This document shows, in pieces, positions 40,337-50,165 of a DNA stretch of 64,000 nucleotides. This DNA is from Methylophilus glucosoxydans. Lineage in GTDB: Bacteria; Pseudomonadota; Gammaproteobacteria; Burkholderiales; Methylophilaceae. Every line of letters begins with the position of its first letter. Position 1 is the stretch's first letter. The stretch covers positions 372,001 to 436,000 of the forward strand of contig NZ_JBHTJW010000001.1 in the NCBI RefSeq assembly GCF_042676145.1, read 5' to 3'. The notes under the pieces are model-generated. The model was not told where the DNA came from and made no database searches. It saw only the letters and a program-made list of their open reading frames with translations. Position numbers and translations under genes: made by a program.

Positions 40337-42485
40337 GCAAGGTTGGCACGCGCTGGCGGCTGGCATTGCAATACTTGGCCACGGGGGGCGGTGGCTGGCC
40401 ATCTGTGCGCAACAGGCCGGACTAGACTGGTACCGGCAGGATTTCCCGCGCATTGGTTATTTGTTCAAGTATTTGCTCGCCTCGTGGCTGGCCTTATGGC
40501 TGGCCTTGAAAATGGAAATGGACCAGCCGGCGACGGCGCTGTTGACGGTGGTGATCGTCATGCATTTCCGCTCGGGCATGGTAATCACCAAGAGTTACTA
40601 CCGACTGATCGGCACAGGCATCGGTATCCTGTTTTCATTGCTGCTAGTAGCCAGTTTTGCGCAGGACCGATTCCCGTTTTTTATCGCGGCTGCGCTTTGG
40701 ATCGGCTTGTGCACGGCAGGATCGCTGGTCTACCGCAACTTTCAATCGTATGGCTTTGTGCTGGCCGGTTACACACTGTGTATTGTCGGCTTGCCAGCCA
40801 CGCTGACGCCCTGGCACACCTTTCAAATTGCCTCAACGCGCATGTCAGAAATCGGGGTGGGCTTGCTTAGTGCCAGCCTGGTGAGCGAGCTGGTGCTGCC
40901 GCAGCGCCTGTGGGAAACCATTCAGGCCGTGGTGCGTGGCAAGTTCCGTGATTTCAGTCTGTTGCTTGGGCAGGGCGACGCTGCTGGCCTGAATCAGCCC
41001 GTGCTCAAGTTTATGCAAGACCTGTATCAACTGGAGTCTTTCCGGGCTTCGGCGCAATTTGAAACCGATGATGCGCGCGTGCATAGCACCACGATTAACC
41101 AGCTTAATCTGCAGTTTATGGCGGTTTCAACCACCTACATCGTCTTTCAGCGCCTGCAACAGCGGCTGCAGCGCAGTGGATGCAAGCATGAAGCCGAGGC
41201 TTTGCAGGAGTTGATGCAACCCCTGGCGACGGCGGTGTTGAGTAAAGGGCAACCCGCTACAAGCGCGCCCGAGCTGACGCAATTGCAACAGGCGGTTGCC
41301 GCGTATCAGCAAGCGTTTGCTACCGCGTTTCAGCGGCAGAGGCAGGCCTTGTCGATTCTGCCTGAGGTACAGCTGCTGACATTCGAGAGTGGGGCAGCGT
41401 TGTTGCAACGTCTGGCCGCCGAATTAGCGGCTTATCTGGACACCTATGTGTTGCTGGTGGCCAATCCGCGCAAGCGGCAAGTGGCCAGCCGCGAGTTTGC
41501 AGCCGCGCAGTTGCAGAGGCATATTGACTGGTTGCCGGTGGCAATTGCCGCGACACGTGGCGCACTCACCTTGCTGGTGCTGGCCGTGCTCTGGATGACC
41601 ATAGACTGGCCTTCCGGCATCCTGGCCATGACCCTTGGGGTGATTACCAGCACCTTGTTTGCGGGCAGCCCGACGCCGATGGCTACCTTGCGCCAGTTTA
41701 CGCTTGGCGTGGTTCTGGGCATTGTGCTGGTTTACCTGAGCAATGTGTTCTGGCTGACGGCGGCACACGACTACGTCATGTTGTGCATCGTCATTGCCCC
41801 GGCCATTTTGCTGACGGCCTGGCTCAGTGCCCGGCCTGCCACCGCACTTGTCGGGGCTGGGCTGGGCATTGCCTACTTTTTAATGGTTGGCTTTAACCAG
41901 GCGCTGGGTGATCTGCCAGTCAGATATTTCAATGATTCGATTGCGCTCATGATTGCGCTAGCGGTGTCCGCCATCCTGTTCAGCCTGACTGACTATGCCA
42001 CCAGCCCCTGGGCCAGGCGCCGCTTGCTGGCCCAATTGCGCGGGCTAGTGGTGGAGGCTTGCCTGAATACCACCATGACCGCGGCGGCGTTTGAAATGCG
42101 GTCACGCGACCTGATCCAGCGCTCGGGCGACCTGCATAGACCACAAGCGGCAGACAGCGTCCACGTCGCAGAGGCATTGTGTGCGGCGCTGGAGATGGGC
42201 CATGCCGTACTGGCCTTGCGCATGGCGGCGGTGGCGTTGCCTGCGCAGCCGCAGCGATTAGTACAACATACACTGTTGCTGGTCGCACACGACTACAAAC
42301 AGCCCAGCCGCAAACATCAGCAACAGGTCTTGCAATGGCTGGATCACTTTTTGGTCTGGTTGCAAGGCGGTGAATATGCGCAGAGCTTGTCGCCGACGCA
42401 AGTGCAAAAGCTGGTAACGCAGTTACATTTTGTCCGGCTGGTAATCGCGAGCGAAATGCCTGCGCTCAGCCCTAGGTCCTTATGA
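40314..42485 (+). CDS. FUSC-family inner-membrane exporter (AaeB/fusaric-acid-resistance type)
   Basis: A 723-residue inner-membrane protein with two blocks of about five to six helices (about 40-185 and 400-550) separated by a soluble helical domain, the layout of AaeB and FusC proteins that export aromatic carboxylic acids or fusaric acid. D-Q-P-A-T-A-L-L-T-V-V and W-P-S-G-I-L-A-M-T-L-G-V are the matching positions of the two repeats. It works with the outer-membrane factor upstream and the DUF1656 and HlyD proteins downstream. The substrate is not known. Confidence 0.93.
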   Translation: MQRRHALRQGWHALAAGIAILGHGGRWLAICAQQAGLDWYRQDFPRIGYLFKYLLASWLALWLALKMEMDQPATALLTVVIVMHFRSGMVITKSYYRLIGTGIGILFSLLLVASFAQDRFPFFIAAALWIGLCTAGSLVYRNFQSYGFVLAGYTLCIVGLPATLTPWHTFQIASTRMSEIGVGLLSASLVSELVLPQRLWETIQAVVRGKFRDFSLLLGQGDAAGLNQPVLKFMQDLYQLESFRASAQFETDDARVHSTTINQLNLQFMAVSTTYIVFQRLQQRLQRSGCKHEAEALQELMQPLATAVLSKGQPATSAPELTQLQQAVAAYQQAFATAFQRQRQALSILPEVQLLTFESGAALLQRLAAELAAYLDTYVLLVANPRKRQVASREFAAAQLQRHIDWLPVAIAATRGALTLLVLAVLWMTIDWPSGILAMTLGVITSTLFAGSPTPMATLRQFTLGVVLGIVLVYLSNVFWLTAAHDYVMLCIVIAPAILLTAWLSARPATALVGAGLGIAYFLMVGFNQALGDLPVRYFNDSIALMIALAVSAILFSLTDYATSPWARRRLLAQLRGLVVEACLNTTMTAAAFEMRSRDLIQRSGDLHRPQAADSVHVAEALCAALEMGHAVLALRMAAVALPAQPQRLVQHTLLLVAHDYKQPSRKHQQQVLQWLDHFLVWLQGGEYAQSLSPTQVQKLVTQLHFVRLVIASEMPALSPRSL

Positions 42486-42497
42486 AGGAGACGACAC

Positions 42498-42710
42498 ATG
42501 TGGCATGCATGGATTCCGCGTGAACTGACATTTCTGGATGCACATGTGCCGACGCTGTTCGTCGCCTTTTTGCTCGCCGCCGTGGTGGTCTGGCAGCTAG
42601 ATCAATGGCTGGCCGCATGGGCGATTTACGAGCGGCTCTGGTACCCGGCGCTGTTTCGGGTGGCGCTGTTTTTTGGCTTATTTTCGCTGTTTGGCTTGAT
42701 GGTGTATTGA
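42498..42710 (+). CDS. DUF1656 small membrane protein (AaeX-like)
   Basis: A 70-residue protein with two hydrophobic segments (about 18-33 and 50-69) and the DUF1656 start (P-R-E-L-x-F-L-D). Such proteins (AaeX in E. coli) always accompany FUSC and HlyD genes; the role is unknown. AAGGAGA precedes the ATG by 9 bases. It is 12 bases from the FUSC gene and 11 from the HlyD gene. Confidence 0.93.
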   Translation: MWHAWIPRELTFLDAHVPTLFVAFLLAAVVVWQLDQWLAAWAIYERLWYPALFRVALFFGLFSLFGLMVY

Positions 42711-42721
42711 AAGGGAGACAC

Positions 42722-43606
42722 ATGCAAACGCAACGTATCTGGATGAAGGTCACCACAGGCGTACTGCGCGTAGGGATCACGCTAGGCATTGCCGTGGCAG
42801 CTGGCTGGTTGGCTTACACGTTGTGGGTGCGCTATACCGACTACCCATGGACACGGGATGGCCGCGTGCGCGCCGATGTGGTGAATATTGCCCCGGATGT
42901 GGCCGGGCTGGTGACGACGGTGCCAGTGCACGATAACCAGTATGTGCATCAAGGCGATGTGCTATTCCGCATAGACCCCCTGCATTATGCGCATGCCCTG
43001 GCCGAAGCCAAGGCCGTGGCCCAGCAGCGCAAATCGCTATGGGAGATGAAGCAGCAACAAGCCTTACGCCGGGCCCATCTGGATGATGAAGTCATTTCTC
43101 GCGAGAATCGTGAAGATACCGATTTGGGGGCGTTGGCGGCCAAAGCAGAATATGAGGCCGCGCTCGCCCAGGTCGAGAAAATCAAGCTGGACCTGGAGCG
43201 GACGGTGGTGCGCTCCCCCGTGGACGGCTGGGTGTCGAACCTGCTGGTACGGCCTGGCGATTTTGCCCAGGTCGGGGCGGCCAAGCTGGCAGTCATCGAT
43301 CAGCACTCGTTCTGGGTCTATGGATATTTTGAGGAACACAAACTGAGCATGATCAAGCCGGGTGACGCAGCCGACGTGCAGTTGCTGGGCAGCCACACCA
43401 CGCTCAAGGGGCACGTGGAAAGCATTGCCCACGGCATTACCGACCGCGACAACCCAACCGACGTGCGCCTGTTGGCCAATGTCAACCCGACCTTTAACTG
43501 GGTGCGGCTGGCACAACGCATCCCGGTGCGTATCCGGCTGGACCAGATTCCGGCAGGCCTGACGCTGGTTGCAGGCATGACGTGTTCGGTGGTCATCAAC
43601 CCCTAG
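42722..43606 (+). CDS. HlyD-family membrane fusion protein (AaeA/EmrA type)
   Basis: The periplasmic adaptor linking the FUSC exporter to the outer-membrane factor. The 294 residues have an N-terminal anchor (about 14-34), the biotinyl-lipoyl halves (A-D-V-V-N-I-A-P-D-V-A-G and R-S-P-V-D-G-W-V-S-N-L), a short helical hairpin between them, and the beta-barrel domain F-W-V-Y-G-Y-F-E-E. ATG 42722 with AGGGAGA upstream is preferred over a frame reaching back into DUF1656. It ends the operon. Confidence 0.94.
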   Translation: MQTQRIWMKVTTGVLRVGITLGIAVAAGWLAYTLWVRYTDYPWTRDGRVRADVVNIAPDVAGLVTTVPVHDNQYVHQGDVLFRIDPLHYAHALAEAKAVAQQRKSLWEMKQQQALRRAHLDDEVISRENREDTDLGALAAKAEYEAALAQVEKIKLDLERTVVRSPVDGWVSNLLVRPGDFAQVGAAKLAVIDQHSFWVYGYFEEHKLSMIKPGDAADVQLLGSHTTLKGHVESIAHGITDRDNPTDVRLLANVNPTFNWVRLAQRIPVRIRLDQIPAGLTLVAGMTCSVVINP

Positions 43607-43678
43607 TGCATTGCGCAACATGCAACAGAAGAGCGCGGCTCTGTTAAGATGACAACTCATTGATGACAATCTAAGCGC

Positions 43679-44773
43679 ATGCTTAAAGAAAAACCGCCCC
43701 AGGGACTGTGGTCCCTGCTCATTTCCATCCTCGCTTATCTGGCGCTGGCGCAAGCCGACAAAGTCATCACGCTCGGGCAGCCTGAGTCGCTCATCATTGC
43801 GGTCCTGTTTGTCTTGCTGATTATCAACCTGGCTTTTCAGTTATCGTTTCAGGTGGAATATGTCGCCGAACGGCTCAAAGAGCCTTATGGCACCATGATC
43901 CTTACCATCAGCGCCGTCATCATCGAAGTGGTGATTATTGTCATGATGCTCAGCCATACCTCCTCGACCACCTTGGCCAGAGATGCGATTTACTCCGCGG
44001 TGATGCTGGATATCAACGGCATTCTCGGCTTGTGTGCCATTGTCGGCGGCATCAAGTACGGCGAGGTCGAGTACAACGTCAACTCTGGCAATACCTATAT
44101 CGTCATGATCATGACCGCGCTGGGCATCTCGATGGCCTTGCCCGCTTTTTTGCCGCCTGAGCACTGGCGCGTATATTCCATGTTCACCATCGTGACCATG
44201 AGTGTGTTTTATGCCCTGTTTCTCAAGATGCAAACCGGGCGGCACCGCAATTACTTCAGCTACCGTGACCAGCATCAGGCCATGCTGGAACAGGGCCAGC
44301 CTGTGCCGGTGATCAGTACCAATGTCAAATTTTCCATTCTTTACATCCTGGCCGGCATCGTTACCATCGGCTTTCTGTCTGAAGAAATGAGCCTGCATAT
44401 GGATGCGGGCCTGACTGGCAGCGGCGTGCCGCCGATTGTGGCGGCGATCGTGGTTGCGATTATTGCGGCCAGCCCGGAAGTGCTCACCGCCTTAAAGGCC
44501 GCCGTTAATGACCGCATGCAAACTGTAGTCAATATTGCGCTAGGGGCTACCTTGTCTACCGTGATTTTGACTGTGCCGGTGATTGAAGCGATTGCGCTGA
44601 TTGAGGACAGGCAGCTCATTGTCGGCTTGTCGCCCACGCAGATGGTGATGACATTTTTGACTTTGATTGTGGCCACCATTAATCTGCATGATGGTGAAAC
44701 CAATGCGATTGAAGGCATGACGCATTTTGTCTTGTTTATGGCGTTTACCATGCTGGCATCCCTAGGCATGTGA
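43679..44773 (+). CDS. calcium/proton antiporter (ChaA/CaxA family)
   Basis: A 364-residue inner-membrane cation exchanger with about eleven helices. The two alpha repeats are seen as E-P-Y-G-T-M-I-L-T-I-S-A-V-I-I-E-V (about 68-84) and A-A-S-P-E-V-L-T-A-L-K-A-A (about 263-275), each with its essential Glu. It exports Ca2+ or, as for ChaA, Na+/K+ in exchange for protons. It has its own promoter region (72 bases after the HlyD gene) and is followed by a DedA gene. Ion specificity is not decided. Confidence 0.9.
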   Translation: MLKEKPPQGLWSLLISILAYLALAQADKVITLGQPESLIIAVLFVLLIINLAFQLSFQVEYVAERLKEPYGTMILTISAVIIEVVIIVMMLSHTSSTTLARDAIYSAVMLDINGILGLCAIVGGIKYGEVEYNVNSGNTYIVMIMTALGISMALPAFLPPEHWRVYSMFTIVTMSVFYALFLKMQTGRHRNYFSYRDQHQAMLEQGQPVPVISTNVKFSILYILAGIVTIGFLSEEMSLHMDAGLTGSGVPPIVAAIVVAIIAASPEVLTALKAAVNDRMQTVVNIALGATLSTVILTVPVIEAIALIEDRQLIVGLSPTQMVMTFLTLIVATINLHDGETNAIEGMTHFVLFMAFTMLASLGM

Positions 44774-44838
44774 TGATTGACTTGTGATGATGGGCATGTG
44801 ATGGTCTGTGTGTGATTTCCCGTTAAAAAAGAACTGTT

Positions 44839-45780
44839 ATGAATGTCGTGCTTGAGCTGATTCAGCAATATGGTTTGCTGATTGTGTTTGCCAGTGTATT
44901 TCTGGAGCAGATGGGCTTGCCTTTACCGGCCTATCCCACCTTGCTGCTGGCCGGAGTCTTGATCGGCAATGGCCAGTACTCCTGGGCGGCCATGTTGCTG
45001 GTGGCGCTGGTGGCAGCCTTGCTGGCAGACTCCATCTGGTACCGCGCTGGGCGCAAATATGGCAAGCGCGTCATGGGCAAGTTATGCAAAATCTCCTTGT
45101 CGCCAGACACCTGTGTGCGACAAACCGAGGCGCTTTATCTGAAATTCGGCCCGCCCGCGTTGCTGGTCTGCAAATTTATCCCGGGCTTTGCCTCAATTTC
45201 GAGTGCGCTGGCCGGATCATCCGGCACGCCTTATTGGCTGTTTGCGCTTATGGATGGCCTGGGCGCGCTGCTATGGTCGGGCTCCGCATTGTGGTTGGGC
45301 AATCTGTTCAGTTCTGCGATTGACGAGCTGATGCTAACGCTGGTCGAAATGGGTAAATGGGGCACCGGGCTGGTTTTACTGCTGTTAACCGCGTTTATCG
45401 CGGTCAAATGGTGGGACCGGCAACGCTTTCTCAAAAGCCTGCGCATGGCTCGGATCAGTGTCCAAGAGTTGCATACACTGATCGCCAGTGATGCGGCGCC
45501 GGTGATTCTGGATACGCGTGCCCCGCACTTGATAGAAGACGGCTGGATTCCGGGGGCACAGTTTGTCACGCTGGAAGATGTGGACCAATTGACGCTGGAT
45601 ATTGATGAAGATGCGCCCGTTATTTTGTACTGCTCCTGCCCGAATGAGGTCACCGCAGCCAAAGTGGCAAAAAAACTGATTCGGCGTGGCTATCGCAATA
45701 TCCGCCCGTTAAGCGGCGGCATTGATGCCTGGCGGGATGCCGGTTTTGCCATCACCGCAGCAAAGGACGCGCATGTTTAA
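44839..45780 (+). CDS. DedA-family membrane protein fused to a rhodanese domain
   Basis: The first 195 residues are a DedA (VTT/SNARE-associated) domain: F-L-E-Q-M-G-L-P-L-P-A-Y-P (21-33), G-x-x-I-W-Y-R-x-G-R-x-Y-G near 64-75 and F-I-P-G-F-A-S-I-S-S-A-L-A-G (113-126). DedA proteins flip lipids or couple proton flux to membrane homeostasis. Residues 206-313 form a rhodanese domain with the active-site loop Y-C-S-C-P-N-E (Cys265), which can carry sulfane sulfur. The fusion is recurrent in proteobacteria. Its last 8 bases overlap the RND gene. Confidence 0.92.
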   Translation: MNVVLELIQQYGLLIVFASVFLEQMGLPLPAYPTLLLAGVLIGNGQYSWAAMLLVALVAALLADSIWYRAGRKYGKRVMGKLCKISLSPDTCVRQTEALYLKFGPPALLVCKFIPGFASISSALAGSSGTPYWLFALMDGLGALLWSGSALWLGNLFSSAIDELMLTLVEMGKWGTGLVLLLLTAFIAVKWWDRQRFLKSLRMARISVQELHTLIASDAAPVILDTRAPHLIEDGWIPGAQFVTLEDVDQLTLDIDEDAPVILYCSCPNEVTAAKVAKKLIRRGYRNIRPLSGGIDAWRDAGFAITAAKDAHV

Positions 45781-48700
45781 TGTGGTTGGCATTGCCCTCA
45801 AACGGCCTTACACCTTTGTGGTGATGGCGCTGCTGATTCTGATTTTTGGTACTTTGTCGGCCCTGCGCAGCCCGGTGGATATTTTTCCGGATATCCGCAT
45901 CCCGGTGGTAGCGGTGGCCTGGCAATACAATGGCTTGCCGCCAGATGACATGGCGGGCCGCATCAGTACGCTATATCAGCGCAGCCTGACCACCACCGTC
46001 AACGATATCGAGCATATCGAGGCCAATTCATACAATGGGTTTGCCATCGTCAAAATCTTTTTCCACATGGGCGTCAATATCGCCACCGCCAATGCGCAGG
46101 TGGCGGCGATTTCGCAAACAGTGACGCGGCAGATGCCCGCCGGCACCACGCCGCCGCTGATTCTTAACTATAACGCCTCCACGGTGCCCATCTTGCAGAT
46201 TGCCTTGTCTGGTAAAGGCCTGACCGAGCAGAACCTGGCTGACCTGGGCCTGAATGCCGTGCGTATCCGGTTGGTCACGGTGCCGGGCGCGGGCGTGCCA
46301 TTTCCCTATGGCGGCAAAAGCCGGCAGATCCAGATTGACCTGAATCCGGCCGCGTTGCAGGCCCGTGGCTTGTCGGCACAGGATATTGCCAATGCGCTGG
46401 CTGCGCACAATATGATCGTACCGGTGGGGACACAAAAAATTGGCAGCATTGAATACACGCTGAACCTGAATAATGCCGTCACTCAAATTGACGAGCTGTC
46501 CAATATCCCGGTCAAGGTGGTCAATGGCGCCACCGTCTATATGCGTGATATCGGTCAGGTACGTGATGGCAATCCGCCACAAACCAATATCGTGCATGTG
46601 GATGGCAACCGTTCGGTGCTGATGACCATCCTCAAAAATGGCGCCATCTCGACGCTGGATATTGTCGATGGTATCAAGGCCAAACTGGAAGAAATCAAGC
46701 CGGCCCTGCCTGAGACGCTGGTGGCAACGCCGATCAACGATCAGTCGCTGTTTGTGCGTGCGGCGATTGAAGGCGTGGTGTTTGAAGGCGTGCTGGCGGC
46801 GGTGCTCACCAGCCTCATGATCCTGCTATTTTTGGGCAGCTGGCGCTCGTCGCTGATCATTGCCACCTCCATTCCCTTGTCCATTCTGGGGGCGGTGATG
46901 GGGCTGTCGGCGATAGGCGAGACGCTCAATATCATGACCCTGGGTGGCCTCGCCTTGGCAGTAGGTTTGCTGGTCGATGAGGCCACCGTGACCATTGAAA
47001 ATATTAACTGGCACCTGGAGCAAGGCAAGCCGGTCGAGCAGTCCATTCTCGATGGTGCCGCACAGATTGTGACGCCTGCGTTTGTGTCGCTGCTGTGTAT
47101 TTGTATCGTGTTTGTGCCCATGTTTTTTCTTGAGGGCGTGTCGCGCTTTTTATTCGTGCCCATGGCCGAAGCCGTCATGTTTGCCATGGTCAGCTCGTTT
47201 ATTTTGTCACGGACCCTGGTCCCGACCATGGCCAATTACCTGCTCAAACCACATGTCGCAGGTGAACACCGCCCAGCCAGCCGCAATCCGCTGGTCAGGT
47301 TCCAGCAACACTTTGAAACCCGCTTTGAGCAGCTCCGGCATGGCTATCATGGCTTGCTGAGCCTGGCGATTGCCCACCGCCGACTGTTTATGATCGGCTT
47401 TATGTTGCTGGTGATGCTGTCGTTTTTATTGCTGCCCATGCTGGGGCGTAACTTTTTTCCGGCGGTGGATAGTGGCCAAATCCTCATGCATGCCCGCGTA
47501 CCGGTGGGCACCCGTATTGAAGACACCGCCAACCGTTTTGCCCGGATACAGGCAGCCATCAAACAGGTTATCCCGCCGGAGGAAATCCTCACCATTGTCG
47601 ATAATATCGGCATGCCGATCAGCAGTATCAACATGACCTACAACAATACCGGCCTGACCGGCGCGCATGATGGCGATATCCAGATCGCGCTCAAACCCGA
47701 GCATGCGCCGACAGCAGATTACATCCGTACCCTACGCGAAGTGCTGCCCAGGCAGTTTCCGGATACGACCTTTTCATTCCCGCCAGCGGATATTGTCAGT
47801 CAGATACTTAATTTTGGCTCACCAGCCCCGATTGACATCCAGATTCGCGGCGGCAAGCTGGCCGAAGATTTTGTCTATGCCAACCAGTTGCTGGCACGCA
47901 TCCGCGCAGTGCCTGGTGTGGTCGATGCGCGTATCCAGCAGTCGCGTCGGCGTCCCGGTTTTGACATTACCGTCGATAAAACCCGTGCGCAGGAGCTGGG
48001 CATCAGTACGCGCGACGTCACCAATAGCCTGGTGGTGAACCTGGCGGGCAGTTCGCAAGTCTCCCCGACTTATTGGTTGAACCCTGCCAATGGCGTGACT
48101 TACCCGATTGTGCTGCAAACCCCGCAATACCAGCTCGATAGCCTCAACACGCTGGCCAACCTGCCGATAGGCGGTGCAGATACGCCGCTACAGACATTGG
48201 GTGGGTTGGCAACATTTAAACGCAGTGTCGGCAATGCCGTCATCAGCCAATATGATATCCAGCCCATGGTGCAGATTCATGCCAGCACGCAAGACCGCGA
48301 CCTGGGGGCGGTGGCCGCCGATATCCGCAAGATTCTGGAGGACACGCAAGCGCAAGTGCCTAAAGCCGCCAGCGTGGTGATGCTGGGCCAGGTGCAGACC
48401 ATGCAAAGCGCATTTACCGGTCTGTTCTTTGGGTTGCTGGGCGCCATTGTGCTGATTTACCTGCTGATTGTGGTCAACCTGCAATCCTGGAGTGACCCGT
48501 TTGTGATTATTTCAGCTTTACCAGCGGCGCTGGCCGGTATCGTCTGGATGTTGTTTGTGACCTTCACGCCTTTGTCGGTGCCCGCCCTGACCGGCGCCAT
48601 CATGTGTATGGGGGTGGCGACGGCCAATAGTGTGCTGGTGATCAGTTTTGCCCGCGAACGGCTGGCCGTCTTGCAAGATGCGACTGCTGCGGCGCTGGAG

Positions 48701-48967
48701 GCGGGCTTCGTCCGCTTTAGGCCGGTACTCATGACCGCGCTGGCCATGGTCATCGGCATGACCCCCATGGCTTTGGGCCTGGGCGAGGGCGGCGAGCAGA
48801 ATGCGCCGTTGGGCCGGGCTGTGATCGGTGGCTTGCTGTTTGCCACCGTCGCCACCCTGCTGTTTGTGCCCGTTGTCTTTAGTGCGATTCATCAAAAACG
48901 ACAGGCTTCCCCTGAGGCAAGTGTTTCAGGGCCAGTCAGTGATTCAGGAGACCCTATCCATGAGTAA
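45773..48967 (+). CDS. RND-superfamily efflux permease (HAE-1-like)
   Basis: A 1064-residue inner-membrane proton-driven exporter with twelve helices and two large periplasmic loops. Seen are the N-terminal A-L-K-R-P-Y-T-F, S-P-V-D-I-F-P-D-I, helix 4 with G-L-L-V-D-E-A-T-V-T-I-E-N, where the usual Asp-Asp proton-relay pair is Asp-Glu, and the second-half G-R-N-F-F-P-A-V-D-S-G-Q-I. It starts at ATG 45773 overlapping the DedA stop, with AAAGGA upstream. The adaptor follows instead of preceding it, and no outer-membrane factor is encoded here, so it may borrow one. Substrate unknown. Confidence 0.94.
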   Translation: MFNVVGIALKRPYTFVVMALLILIFGTLSALRSPVDIFPDIRIPVVAVAWQYNGLPPDDMAGRISTLYQRSLTTTVNDIEHIEANSYNGFAIVKIFFHMGVNIATANAQVAAISQTVTRQMPAGTTPPLILNYNASTVPILQIALSGKGLTEQNLADLGLNAVRIRLVTVPGAGVPFPYGGKSRQIQIDLNPAALQARGLSAQDIANALAAHNMIVPVGTQKIGSIEYTLNLNNAVTQIDELSNIPVKVVNGATVYMRDIGQVRDGNPPQTNIVHVDGNRSVLMTILKNGAISTLDIVDGIKAKLEEIKPALPETLVATPINDQSLFVRAAIEGVVFEGVLAAVLTSLMILLFLGSWRSSLIIATSIPLSILGAVMGLSAIGETLNIMTLGGLALAVGLLVDEATVTIENINWHLEQGKPVEQSILDGAAQIVTPAFVSLLCICIVFVPMFFLEGVSRFLFVPMAEAVMFAMVSSFILSRTLVPTMANYLLKPHVAGEHRPASRNPLVRFQQHFETRFEQLRHGYHGLLSLAIAHRRLFMIGFMLLVMLSFLLLPMLGRNFFPAVDSGQILMHARVPVGTRIEDTANRFARIQAAIKQVIPPEEILTIVDNIGMPISSINMTYNNTGLTGAHDGDIQIALKPEHAPTADYIRTLREVLPRQFPDTTFSFPPADIVSQILNFGSPAPIDIQIRGGKLAEDFVYANQLLARIRAVPGVVDARIQQSRRRPGFDITVDKTRAQELGISTRDVTNSLVVNLAGSSQVSPTYWLNPANGVTYPIVLQTPQYQLDSLNTLANLPIGGADTPLQTLGGLATFKRSVGNAVISQYDIQPMVQIHASTQDRDLGAVAADIRKILEDTQAQVPKAASVVMLGQVQTMQSAFTGLFFGLLGAIVLIYLLIVVNLQSWSDPFVIISALPAALAGIVWMLFVTFTPLSVPALTGAIMCMGVATANSVLVISFARERLAVLQDATAAALEAGFVRFRPVLMTALAMVIGMTPMALGLGEGGEQNAPLGRAVIGGLLFATVATLLFVPVVFSAIHQKRQASPEASVSGPVSDSGDPIHE

Positions 48968-50120
48968 TCCACCCACGGCCAGCCGGGGCCTCAAGCTGGC
49001 GGGCCTGATCTTGGCCCTGATCGCCAGTGGCATTGTGATTGCGGGCATCAGCAGCCGTCACAGCCATGACGCCAGCGTCAAGGCCTGGACCGACCAGCAG
49101 GCGATTCCGACGGTCAGTATCCACCCGCCTGCACAGTCTGACCAAGGGGGCAGCCTGATCTTGCCAGGGCGATTTGAGGCCTACGCACGAGCACCGATTT
49201 ATGCGCGCGTCAGTGGCTATCTCAAATCCTGGAAAGCCGATATTGGCACGCGGGTGAAAAGTGGGCAATTGCTGGCCGAGATCGAGACGCCGGATCTGGA
49301 TCAGGAATTGTTGCAAGCCAAAGCCGATCTCGCCAGTGCGCAAGCCAATGTGGCACTGGCAGAAACCACGGCCAAGCGCTGGCAGGAAATGCTAAAAACG
49401 CAGTCGATTGCCCGCCAGGCGGTGGATGAAAAAGTGGGAGACTTGCAAAGCAAGCAGGCGATCGTGAAAGCGGCCGAAGCCAATGTCAACCGTTTGCTTG
49501 CCCTCAAAAGTTTTGCCCGCATCGTGGCGCCGTTTGACGGCTCAGTGACAGCACGCAATACCGACACTGGCGCGCTGATTAATGCGGGCAGTAGCAGTGC
49601 GACGGTGTTGCCGCTATTTGAAGTGTCCAACACGCGCAAGTTGCGCCTCTATATCAATGTGCCACAAAATTATGTCGGTCAGATCCGGACCGGTGACAAA
49701 GCCAGGTTTACCGTGCCGGAAGCCGCGGGTGAAGCGTTCGAGGCCACGATACAATCAACTTCAGGTGCCATCAATGCATCCTCTGGTACAACGCTGGTAC
49801 AGTTACTGGTGGATAATGCAGCGGGCCGTTTTTTGCCTGGGGGCTTTGCCAATGTCAATCTGCTATTCAATGATGCTGTCGCGCGGCTGAGCATTCCTGC
49901 CAGTGCACTGATTTTTGACCAGAATGGCCTCAAGGTGGCTACCGTTGGTAAAGATCGCAAGGTGACTTTAAAAACGATTACCATTGCGCGTGACCTGGGT
50001 AAGCAACTGGAAGTGCAGTCTGGACTGACAAGCACGGATATGGTGGTAGAGAATCCGCCAGATGGTCTCAACGATGGGGATCAGGTCAATATTGCCATGA
50101 GGGCCGCAGCGGAAAAATGA
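48960..50120 (+). CDS. RND efflux periplasmic adaptor (HlyD/AcrA family)
   Basis: A 386-residue adaptor partner of the preceding permease. The N-terminal helix (about 11-30) acts as anchor without lipobox. Lipoyl halves (G-R-F-E-A-Y-A-R-A-P-I-Y-A-R-V-S-G-Y and I-V-A-P-F-D-G-S-V-T-A-R) flank a helical hairpin, followed by the beta-barrel (L-R-L-Y-I-N-V-P-Q) and membrane-proximal domains. ATG 48960 has CAGGAG nine bases upstream and overlaps the permease stop by 8 bases; the frame continues further back but only inside the permease gene. Confidence 0.94.
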   Translation: MSNPPTASRGLKLAGLILALIASGIVIAGISSRHSHDASVKAWTDQQAIPTVSIHPPAQSDQGGSLILPGRFEAYARAPIYARVSGYLKSWKADIGTRVKSGQLLAEIETPDLDQELLQAKADLASAQANVALAETTAKRWQEMLKTQSIARQAVDEKVGDLQSKQAIVKAAEANVNRLLALKSFARIVAPFDGSVTARNTDTGALINAGSSSATVLPLFEVSNTRKLRLYINVPQNYVGQIRTGDKARFTVPEAAGEAFEATIQSTSGAINASSGTTLVQLLVDNAAGRFLPGGFANVNLLFNDAVARLSIPASALIFDQNGLKVATVGKDRKVTLKTITIARDLGKQLEVQSGLTSTDMVVENPPDGLNDGDQVNIAMRAAAEK

Positions 50121-50165
50121 TGACCGCTTAAATCTGAAAATCCAGTCTATCCGTGCCTGGAAAGG

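Noticed and set aside
43621..43660. Terminator after the HlyD gene
   Set aside because: AACAGA/TCTGTT can pair around a 10-base loop, but the stem is short and no T run follows.
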